Position numbers and translations under genes: made by a program. Positions 18,792 through 26,913 of a DNA stretch of 64,000 nt are shown one piece after another; within the stretch, counting starts at the first letter, position 1; every line of letters begins with the position of its first letter. The notes beneath the pieces were generated by a model. That model had not been told where the DNA came from. It ran no database searches and saw only the letters and a program-made list of their open reading frames with translations. Source of the DNA: Leadbetterella sp. (GTDB lineage: Bacteria; Bacteroidota; Bacteroidia; Cytophagales; Spirosomataceae); NCBI GenBank assembly GCA_019638185.1, contig JAHBUH010000002.1, forward strand, positions 124,001 through 188,000. Reading direction: 5' to 3'.

Positions 18792-21700
18792 TCAAAATGA
18801 ATTTGAGCTGAGCGCCAGTTCAAAGCTGGAATTATTTTGGGTGACCAGCCCCACCGCATCCAGGCGTATGGTGCCGGATGCTTCCTCTTTGACGCAGGCG
18901 CCGTCACAATCGCTGTCACAGGAGGGAAGCCCTACCGGCGAGAACCCGGCATAGGCCGTACCGGTAAGAGATATGTATCCACTCACTTCCAGGCTGTAGT
19001 TGCCGTTACTCCAATACGTGCCATCCATATTTATCCCGGCTTTCGCCTTTAGTTCTACGCCGGCACAGGCTAGCCCCACGGATGCTCCCAGGCCAAATTC
19101 CGCATTTACAAATACGCTCATGCCCATGGTGTAGGAGTTGCTGTTGCCGAAGTTGATACCGAACCGCACATCGCCGCCTACAGTCACTTTCAGCCTTGCG
19201 CTGACCACTCCCAGGTCAATGTCGAAGTTAGGAATGAGCGGGAACGGGATTTCCGCCCCCACTTCCATGAAGAAGCCGTTCAGGGCGTTAAGCTGCACGT
19301 AGCCTTTGGGCAGTTCACCGTCCATATTCCGGGAATAGTAGCTGTACTCCCGGATGATATTTTCGATGGCCCCCTGCCGGTCACTTTTCTTATGCTCATA
19401 ATTACCGAACAGCAGGAAGCCCTGGGCGTTTACGGTAGGGTTATTCATGGTCATTCGGGCGGCCGACAGGAAGTAGTACCCGTATTGGTCTACCGCAAAT
19501 TCGATGTCGGCATTGACCTGAATGGCCTCCATACCGCCCGTATAATGCAGCTGACCTAATAACCTGAAATTCTGAATGTCATAGGTCATGGTCAGGTCAC
19601 CAAAAGGGCTCTCTACATTTTTCAGCTGGATGGTAGAGTTTCTGACGGAGAGGTGATTTTCAGCCGCAAATGACATGCGCTTGTTATTTCCCCGGAAGCC
19701 CATTTCTTCGGGCATGTCGCCGTCAAAAGTGAAGATGGACCAGGCGCCGTTACTGACTGACATTTTGCCGGTAATGGCTGAAACGGTGATGCGGCCGTTA
19801 TCACCACCACCCATGACGGCCGACTGCCCGGCATCCACATTCAGATCTGTCCGGAGGTTCCCGCCCAGCTGGTTGGCATCCAGGTTGGTTTTGGTCAGGG
19901 TATACCGGATGCCTTTGAACACCCGGGTGTTTTCACTTTCCAGGTGGCCTTTGATGACTATTTTTCCCGGACTGAAGACGATGCTGCGGCTGTCTCCGGA
20001 GTCAAAATGCCACCTGACGCCCTGTACCAGCACGGGATCCATGGCAAAAGGCCGCAGGGTCATGGCCGAAGGCGTGTTATTGCCGGTAGGGCTGTACAGC
20101 AGGCCGGTATTATAGGAGGGCAGGTTGGGTATGCCCGGATCCAGGGAGCCGTTCAGGCCCAGTACATCGTTACCCAGTTCCACACTTTGTACATAAAGGC
20201 GGGCGGCATTATGTACGGTAAGCGTGGGTACGGTGTTCGTCAGAAAGAGCTCCTGCCGGCCGTTGCTGTAAAACCACAGGGAGCTGAAGTTGATCCGGGC
20301 ATCATTGTTCACCCCGTTCAGGTGCTGGCCGGAAATGCTCGCGGCGGTTACGCTGTTATCATTGGCCGTAACGGACAGGTACCAGGCCTGTTCGGCATCG
20401 TTATAACCAAAAGTAGCCTGGGCGGTTACTTCCATCGGTATGTTCCCCAGTAAAGTGAACTGGTTGACGTTTAGTGCGCCCTGGGGCACATGTATGCGGT
20501 CGGTATGCAGGAGGGCATTGTTAAAGGGCAGGTCAGCCCCCATGGCGTGGATGACTCCCCTGAGGTAGATGCCGCTGGTATTACCGGTGACCCGGGTGAT
20601 GTCCATGCCGAACCGGCTCATGGGAAGGTTTTTTTGCACGGTATGGGTAAAACCGGTTAGCTGATGCTCGCTGTTGATCAGAACTTTCCCGATGGCCAGG
20701 TCCAGGTTCGCCGGGCTGATGTGCTGGAGGCTGGTCTGCAGGCGGGAGTCCAGCACCACCGAATCTTTGTAGAGCCGGGAGGTTTGTGCCCGGGAAATGG
20801 CCGTGAATACGTCGGTATTGTAGTTCAGGGTATAACTGAAATCATTGCCCTGGGCGTTAACGACGGGGATGCCGCCGCTCACCACAGCGTTACCAGAGGA
20901 GGTAAATACCGGCATGACCAGGGTGCTTGCGCCGGACCTTTTGAGGAACATCTGTTCGTTTTCCCCGTAGCGGAAGATGTTGCTGTTGAAGGAAGTGGCA
21001 CTGACGGATACCCGGCCCATCACTGCACCCTGCTCCTGTGGGCCGCTGCCGTACTTATTTAATACCACGGGGCCGTTAGCCGCCTCCCCCTGCAGAAGCG
21101 AGGTGTAAGAGCCGTAGAGGATAACGGGCTGCTCATTAATCTCTGTAATTACGGGCAGAACGGCGGGTTTGCAGTAGGGAATATTGGCCGTATCGCGTTT
21201 GGAGTCGGCCAGCAGGGTGGTATTAGCGATGTCCAGCGTACGGAGGGTCTGGCCATTGGCATTGGTGCCGTTGATCCGGAATACGTTATCCTGGGTGTCG
21301 GGTATGGTGAGTATGCCGTTAATAATGACTTTCCCGGCGGTTTCAGTGAGGTTAGTCACCTCCAGGGGGAAACCCAGCAGCTCATTCAGGTTCAGGTCGT
21401 TATAAATACGCATCCGGAAGTTGATGGTGGTGATGACGGGTGCTTCTCCCGGCTGGTTGGAGACCGGGAATTGGTTCTGGTATTGGGAGACTATGCCATA
21501 GGTTTTGATCTTGGTGCCGCCTTCGGTATATTCCAGGCCCACCAGGCCCTGCCCGCCTTTGGAGACGGTGAAGGTAAGCAGGGTATCTGCCGGCACGGCT
21601 TTCATCTCATATTCACCGGCGGCATTGGAGAATACCTCGATCAGCGGCACCGAGCCTTTCACCCGTACGCGGGCCCCGGCTACCGGGCTGTTTTCGGTTC

Positions 21701-24700
21701 CTACCGTTACGCGGCCTTTGACCGTACGCCCTTTTTTCAGCTTCACGGTCACCACCTGCCAGTTTTTGGAAGGGGTGCTGGATACTATCTTATCCACTAC
21801 AATGTAGTCCGAATCTTTCGGCCCCCGGATGCGGAAGGTGAACTGGGTACCCGCATTCCGGAAGGCAAAGTCCGCCCGGCCGGCGCTGTTCGTGACCCGG
21901 TCAAAAGGCCCGAGTAATTCGGTAAGGGGGTCATTGACATTCACCAGGCCGGAGTTGTTCTGTGGATTGCCCTGGGATTGACCGGGCGTATTGTTCGGCG
22001 TGTTAGAATACGACCCCTGGTTAATATAGGGGCTATGCACGCCGGGGTACATGGTAACGTTTGATGAAAGCAGGCCGGTGAGGCTTATTTTCACCCCGGC
22101 CAGGGCTCCCGGTGTCAGGCCGGACCCCTCTATTTTGAAATGGATGCGGTGGAGCTTGTATTTCACCACCAGGTCTTTCTGGATGGCCTGGCCTGCCGGC
22201 ACATCGATGGTAGCGGTATCGGCCTGGTACAGGTCGGTGTCGTAAGGCAGGAGCATCAGCTTGCGGTTATTGCCGGAAGGAAGATGCACCGTATAGTATC
22301 CGCCGGAAGCACTTACATTGACCATATTGCCGGTTTGCCCGGTGGCCGGATCAAAGTAGTGTACTTTCCCTTTGATGGGGGCTCCCTGTTCGTTCACCAG
22401 CCTTACTTTTATTTCCCCTTTAGGCTCGAGGTAGAGGATACCGCCGTTATAGGCATTGCCGGATTTGGCAGGTGCCATGTCCCCCACAGTAGGGGCCACC
22501 CCCCTGTTAATGGCCTTAAAGGCGGGTTTAAACCCGTTTTTCTCTACTGAAAGTACCCAGAAATATCCCTTTTGAATACCGCTGTAGTACTCTACCGGCA
22601 GGCCCTTTGCATCGATCCGGCCGTCGTCTGTGGTTACCCCTATCTTTTGTGGGATCAGGGGCAGGCCCCGGTTAGCAAGGAGGCCGGATAACCAGCTGAA
22701 ACCGGTCTGGCTGCTTTCTATAGTTTCTCCCCATTTGCCGTTAGCGGCTATATTCCGGGCTTCTTCAGCAGTGGGCAGGTTGATCCGCCACAGCGCCCAG
22801 ATGGCACCCGGCTCGTTTTGAGCCAGGGTATTATCGTTACCGGCTTTCTTATTTTTCACCAGGGCGTATATCCGGGGCATTGTAGGCGAAACCGGGGCAA
22901 AGGTGAAGTTGTCAAACGAGGGGTCCTGACCCGGGAGGCTGAAGTTTCCGGCATTGATTTTTGAAATCGCATCAAAAGAACGTAACTCGTAACACGACTC
23001 GCTCAGCTGATGAGTGGACCAATTAATATTAAAACAGGTGGGGTTATTGTAATCCCCTAAGGTGGCATAGCGCAGGCTTTGCCCGCCATTGAATATAATG
23101 TTCAGGCTTTGAGAAGTAGAGAATTCATTCTTAGGCCTTATGAAGATGAGGTAAGGGCTTTCATTATAGAGGATTACAATATTCCTGAAAGTGGCGATGC
23201 CATTGGCATTGGTGGTGGCCTTGGCTACTATTTCATAGTTAAGCGTAGTGTGGGTTTCGGGGTCGCTGAAATCTCCGGGGCTGCCCTCGTCTTTAGGGAT
23301 ATAGGAAAGGCGCGGGTTTTTGCGTACCAGCAGCACTTCCATATTTTCTTTGGTCAGGTTCCAGCTGGTTTTTTCCGCCACCAGCACGGTAGGGTTAAAG
23401 GTTCTGACCCGGCTGTAGAAGGTACCCATATCCTGGTGGCCGGAGATGCCGAAGGTGTACTGGATGGGCTGGGCATAGTAAGAGGAGGCGGGACTCCCGA
23501 TCTTCACCATCAGTACTTTCCGTGACCGGCCGGAAATGTTGTAGTTTACTTCGTCTCTTCCTTCCTTACTGATAGTGGTTTGCTTCCATCCGAAATCCAG
23601 GTCGTCCAGGTTAGGTACGTTGAATGAGAAATTGCCGCCGGCATCAGTAAGGGCGGTAGCCAGCACGCCGGTGTTGATACTATTTCCACTGGTGATGGCA
23701 TCGCTTTCGTGCCATGTAAGGATATTTCCCGGGAGGAGCCCTCCGAACCCTCCGGTAATTACGGGGTTTTCAAATTGCAGCGCTTCTACCAGCTGCACGG
23801 TAACCCCGGCCAGAGGGCTGTTCTGATAACCTGCAAACCCGCTGGTATTGCCCGTGAAAAATGTACCGGTATACTGGTTTTGGCCGGCCTGCACCGGGGG
23901 CGTGTTGCCTTGCAGGTTCCTCTGCTTGTTTCCTCCGGAATTTCCCGATCCGCCCGAAGCCGGATTCCCCAGGTTATTGATGTCTGAGGATGATCCGGCC
24001 TGCATCCAGTAATAACGTAGTTTCCCTTTCAACTGCTGGATCTGGAAAGCCGGGCTGACGTCCTGCGCCACCAGAGGAGGCCGGTCCCTACCGGTTGCCC
24101 GGTCTACGGGCACCACTCCCCCCGGGCTGGTTTTAGGCGTAAATGCCCGTACTTCGCTGCGGCCCCCGTTCCGGAAAGCGGTGCCTTCGCCCCCGCCCCT
24201 GATGGTTTTGTCGAGCGCTTTTACGGACCATGCGTATTTCCGGCCTTTGACCAGCGGCGGATCGGCGGGGCCATAGACATAGGTGTTCCCCATGACCTCT
24301 TTTTCAAAAAAGGCCGGGCCGGTGGAAGACAGGAAGGCGTCGTTAGGGTTACGGTTAGGGTCAAACATTTCCACTACCTTCAGCAGGTAAAGCGTACCCG
24401 GCGGGGCTCCAGCCGGAAGGGTCCAGGAGAAGATGGTGTTCTGGGGCTCCATGAGGGTCAGCTCCTCGTTTTCCAGGGGCCGGATCAGAATGGGCGGCTC
24501 GGTGAGCGTGAGGCGCAGGGTGGTGCAGCCCATGGGCGATTCCGCCGACAGCGGCACGGTGGGGCGGGCAAAATCATAGGCCCTCACACAGAGGCTGTAC
24601 ACGCCTTCGGGGAGGCCGTTTTTGTATTCAATGTCATTGGCTGAAGTTCCTACAAAGGCAATGTCACTGAGGTTAAACAGGGTCTGTATCTCGGCCACGT

Positions 24701-24992
24701 TCAGAATTTTAGGGATTCCGGGTTGTAAAGTAACGGGTACCACCGCCCGGTAACCGGGGTCGGTAAAGACCCGCACACCGTTTTCGCCGGTGATGCTGAT
24801 CCGGAGATACACCTCCAGCGGCCGGGTGGTGGTGCTCCGCAGGGTAATGAGAGTTTTACCGGGGTTATTGGCGTAGTCGCTGAGCCGGGTGGAGTAGGGC
24901 GGCACCAGGTTCACCGTTACGTTAACGCTGTTTTGGGCATATACCGTAAGTACCGATAAAAGGAGGAGGAAGAGGGTCAGGCGTCTTTTCAT
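18792..24992 (-). CDS. Giant secreted TANFOR-type protein
   Basis: This 2066-residue protein starts with a signal peptide (MKRRLTLFLLLLSVLTVYAQ). Residues about 20-170 resemble the TANFOR domain found at the start of large Bacteroidota secreted proteins (VNVTVNLVPPYSTRLSDYANN). A fibronectin-like unit follows (about 171-275), then a Gly/Asn/Ser-rich linker at about 335-370. Carboxypeptidase-regulatory-like beta sandwiches are seen at about 385-450 and 1088-1150 (GRVTVGTENSPVAGARVRV). The last 700 residues are strand-rich and repetitive. Near the C-terminus is a cysteine cluster (CDSDCDGAC, bases about 18890-18925). No type 9 sorting domain is evident. It is the second gene of the operon, 4 bp after the barrel protein, which is a plausible membrane partner. 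Confidence 0.75.
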   Translation of the reverse strand: MKRRLTLFLLLLSVLTVYAQNSVNVTVNLVPPYSTRLSDYANNPGKTLITLRSTTTRPLEVYLRISITGENGVRVFTDPGYRAVVPVTLQPGIPKILNVAEIQTLFNLSDIAFVGTSANDIEYKNGLPEGVYSLCVRAYDFARPTVPLSAESPMGCTTLRLTLTEPPILIRPLENEELTLMEPQNTIFSWTLPAGAPPGTLYLLKVVEMFDPNRNPNDAFLSSTGPAFFEKEVMGNTYVYGPADPPLVKGRKYAWSVKALDKTIRGGGEGTAFRNGGRSEVRAFTPKTSPGGVVPVDRATGRDRPPLVAQDVSPAFQIQQLKGKLRYYWMQAGSSSDINNLGNPASGGSGNSGGNKQRNLQGNTPPVQAGQNQYTGTFFTGNTSGFAGYQNSPLAGVTVQLVEALQFENPVITGGFGGLLPGNILTWHESDAITSGNSINTGVLATALTDAGGNFSFNVPNLDDLDFGWKQTTISKEGRDEVNYNISGRSRKVLMVKIGSPASSYYAQPIQYTFGISGHQDMGTFYSRVRTFNPTVLVAEKTSWNLTKENMEVLLVRKNPRLSYIPKDEGSPGDFSDPETHTTLNYEIVAKATTNANGIATFRNIVILYNESPYLIFIRPKNEFSTSQSLNIIFNGGQSLRYATLGDYNNPTCFNINWSTHQLSESCYELRSFDAISKINAGNFSLPGQDPSFDNFTFAPVSPTMPRIYALVKNKKAGNDNTLAQNEPGAIWALWRINLPTAEEARNIAANGKWGETIESSQTGFSWLSGLLANRGLPLIPQKIGVTTDDGRIDAKGLPVEYYSGIQKGYFWVLSVEKNGFKPAFKAINRGVAPTVGDMAPAKSGNAYNGGILYLEPKGEIKVRLVNEQGAPIKGKVHYFDPATGQTGNMVNVSASGGYYTVHLPSGNNRKLMLLPYDTDLYQADTATIDVPAGQAIQKDLVVKYKLHRIHFKIEGSGLTPGALAGVKISLTGLLSSNVTMYPGVHSPYINQGSYSNTPNNTPGQSQGNPQNNSGLVNVNDPLTELLGPFDRVTNSAGRADFAFRNAGTQFTFRIRGPKDSDYIVVDKIVSSTPSKNWQVVTVKLKKGRTVKGRVTVGTENSPVAGARVRVKGSVPLIEVFSNAAGEYEMKAVPADTLLTFTVSKGGQGLVGLEYTEGGTKIKTYGIVSQYQNQFPVSNQPGEAPVITTINFRMRIYNDLNLNELLGFPLEVTNLTETAGKVIINGILTIPDTQDNVFRINGTNANGQTLRTLDIANTTLLADSKRDTANIPYCKPAVLPVITEINEQPVILYGSYTSLLQGEAANGPVVLNKYGSGPQEQGAVMGRVSVSATSFNSNIFRYGENEQMFLKRSGASTLVMPVFTSSGNAVVSGGIPVVNAQGNDFSYTLNYNTDVFTAISRAQTSRLYKDSVVLDSRLQTSLQHISPANLDLAIGKVLINSEHQLTGFTHTVQKNLPMSRFGMDITRVTGNTSGIYLRGVIHAMGADLPFNNALLHTDRIHVPQGALNVNQFTLLGNIPMEVTAQATFGYNDAEQAWYLSVTANDNSVTAASISGQHLNGVNNDARINFSSLWFYSNGRQELFLTNTVPTLTVHNAARLYVQSVELGNDVLGLNGSLDPGIPNLPSYNTGLLYSPTGNNTPSAMTLRPFAMDPVLVQGVRWHFDSGDSRSIVFSPGKIVIKGHLESENTRVFKGIRYTLTKTNLDANQLGGNLRTDLNVDAGQSAVMGGGDNGRITVSAITGKMSVSNGAWSIFTFDGDMPEEMGFRGNNKRMSFAAENHLSVRNSTIQLKNVESPFGDLTMTYDIQNFRLLGQLHYTGGMEAIQVNADIEFAVDQYGYYFLSAARMTMNNPTVNAQGFLLFGNYEHKKSDRQGAIENIIREYSYYSRNMDGELPKGYVQLNALNGFFMEVGAEIPFPLIPNFDIDLGVVSARLKVTVGGDVRFGINFGNSNSYTMGMSVFVNAEFGLGASVGLACAGVELKAKAGINMDGTYWSNGNYSLEVSGYISLTGTAYAGFSPVGLPSCDSDCDGACVKEEASGTIRLDAVGLVTQNNSSFELALSSNSF

Positions 24993-24996
24993 GGCA

Positions 24997-26676
24997 TTAA
25001 AAACTTAAAGTATAACTTAGTTCAGCGGTGAGTTCTGAATTTTTCAGGGGGTCTGCCGCTTCCTGTTCTATGGCATGGTTCATGGAATAGATCCGCAGGT
25101 TTACCCGGTGGCCTTTCAGGGGCGCATAAGTAGCGTTTCCTCCCAGGGTCAGGATGCGGCTGCTGCCCTGGGTCAGGCGGCTGATGATCAGGGAGTTGCT
25201 GTTGCTGACCATGACTTTGTTTTTGAGAAAAGCCTTGGTGAGGCCCAGGGTAAACCCTTTATTGCTGACGGTACCCATGGCCAGGCGGTTATCGGTGTAG
25301 TTCAGGCCGGTGTTTACCGACAGGCCCAGGGCGTTCAGGCCCAGGTTATAGTTCAGGAGGGCTACGGATGAGCGTATGTTATTGGTAGATTGCGTCTCTT
25401 CGTTCAGGTCCGAGAGGCTGCTCAGGTTATACGAAACCAGCACCATGTGGGTGTAGTTCTGCGATACAAGGACCAGCCGGGGGCTTATTGAAACGGTATT
25501 GTTGGTCTGGGTGAGCAGGTATTTGTTCTGGATAAGGGTGACGGTCGGCTCGGAGTTGGTAGAGAAGTTGGTGTAATTAGCATCCAGCCCGAATTTCTCA
25601 TGGATGTCCCACGATAGGTTAGCCATGCTGATGATCCGCCGGGTGGTGGCCTGTTTCTGCTGTTTCCGGTTATCCTCCTGCACGCCGATGCTGCCCGTAA
25701 ACCGGAGTTTTCCCTGCAGGGCGTTAAAAGACGGCGACAGGCTGATGCTACGGAGGTCATTCTGGAAGAAATAGACGCCCATGGATTGGAAGTTGGGGTC
25801 CACGTGCTTGTAGGCCGCCTTCAGGCCAAAGGTTTTGGCAGTATAACCCAGTCCGCCGCTATAGGCCAGGTAGTATTCCGTGGTGCCGTTAATGGGGATC
25901 AGTCCCTTAAGGAAATTCAGTCCGAGGTTCACCGAATCCAATTCCACGCTAAGGGCGGAGTTCTGGTCACGCGTGTAAATGCTCAGGCCGGCATCGGCAA
26001 ATACATAGAGTTTGCCGGCAAAAGTATACCGGGCTTCGGTACCCACCACCACATTAGCGGCAGGGCGTATGGTGGCGGAGTCCGGGGATCCCTTAAACCC
26101 CTTTTGGCTGTCGCGGGCACTCAGGAAGCTCAGGTCTATATAGCTGCCTTCGGTACCATAGCCAATTTTGGCAGCATAGCCATGCCTCGAAAAACTGAAG
26201 GGCTGCAGGGCGCCGGTGGTGGTATCGACGGTGGTAGCGCGGTTCAGTCGCCCGGTCATGAAACCCAGCCGGAATTTTCCGGGCTTCAGCTCTACCCCGG
26301 CACCCAGCAGGGTGTGGCCGGCCAGGGTATAAGGAGAGAAGCTGACGTTCCGGTACCCCCCGTGAACGGTGATCCATTTGTAGGTGGGGCTCATGCCGAA
26401 CTGGTTAAAGGGCTGGCTGAACGATCGCTGCTGCTCACTGTAGGTAAAAGAAAGGGGCACCGCTATTCCGTAGATACTCAGGGTGGGGCTGCCGGTCAGC
26501 ACATACGAAAAGGGGCTTCTCCGGGCGGTCATCCCCTGAGCCGAATACCCGATCACCCGCACATCCAGCGACCCCCGGATATCAAAGGGCTTCTGCGACG
26601 CCAGGCCGGAGACTTCCTGGCCCTTTAATTCCGGGGCCACGATCATCAGAACCAGGAGGCAGGTCAGTTTTTTCAT
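24997..26676 (-). CDS. Outer-membrane beta-barrel protein, head of the secreted cassette
   Basis: This 559-residue protein has a signal peptide (MKKLTCLLVLMIVAPELKGQ) and a body made of alternating polar and aromatic strands (for example FRLGFMTGRLNRATT, KLYVFADAGLSIYTR, YLAYSGGLGYTAKTFGLKAAYKHV), ending in the strand LTAELSYTLSF with a terminal Phe, the usual outer-membrane insertion signal. I therefore call it a large transmembrane barrel. No TonB box or plug is seen. It opens the five-gene operon and is followed after 4 bp by the 2066-residue secreted protein. Its promoter shares the element found before response regulator 1. It may anchor or help export the giant protein; this is inference from order only. 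Confidence 0.7.
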   Translation of the reverse strand: MKKLTCLLVLMIVAPELKGQEVSGLASQKPFDIRGSLDVRVIGYSAQGMTARRSPFSYVLTGSPTLSIYGIAVPLSFTYSEQQRSFSQPFNQFGMSPTYKWITVHGGYRNVSFSPYTLAGHTLLGAGVELKPGKFRLGFMTGRLNRATTVDTTTGALQPFSFSRHGYAAKIGYGTEGSYIDLSFLSARDSQKGFKGSPDSATIRPAANVVVGTEARYTFAGKLYVFADAGLSIYTRDQNSALSVELDSVNLGLNFLKGLIPINGTTEYYLAYSGGLGYTAKTFGLKAAYKHVDPNFQSMGVYFFQNDLRSISLSPSFNALQGKLRFTGSIGVQEDNRKQQKQATTRRIISMANLSWDIHEKFGLDANYTNFSTNSEPTVTLIQNKYLLTQTNNTVSISPRLVLVSQNYTHMVLVSYNLSSLSDLNEETQSTNNIRSSVALLNYNLGLNALGLSVNTGLNYTDNRLAMGTVSNKGFTLGLTKAFLKNKVMVSNSNSLIISRLTQGSSRILTLGGNATYAPLKGHRVNLRIYSMNHAIEQEAADPLKNSELTAELSYTLSF

Positions 26677-26695
26677 GCGCTATTCTTTACCGTTA

Positions 26696-26743
26696 CAAAG
26701 TTGGTGCGGTGAGAAATAGACGGCAATAGCGAGAATGGGGGAT
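26696..26743 (-). promoter_or_regulatory. Promoter and candidate operator of the five-gene secreted operon
   Basis: On the minus strand ATCCCCCATTCTCGCTATT (26743-26725) is followed by 21 bp and the -7 box CAACTTTG (26703-26696), then TA. The ATG is 19 bp further. It differs by one base from the element before response regulator 1. A second AATAGCG copy on the plus strand lies at 26753-26759. Confidence 0.6.
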
Positions 26744-26913
26744 ATTTTGGGGAATAGCGGTCTTGCCTGCCACGCTGTGGCACCTGGTATTTCCGGCCGG
26801 CGGGTCTGTGGGAACAGTAACGCGGATCATGTAAAAAATAAGACAATAATTCAGGAGTTGCTGAACATTCCGTCTTTTGCTGTTAATTTTAAGCGTTTAA
26901 ACCCGTCTCTCTG

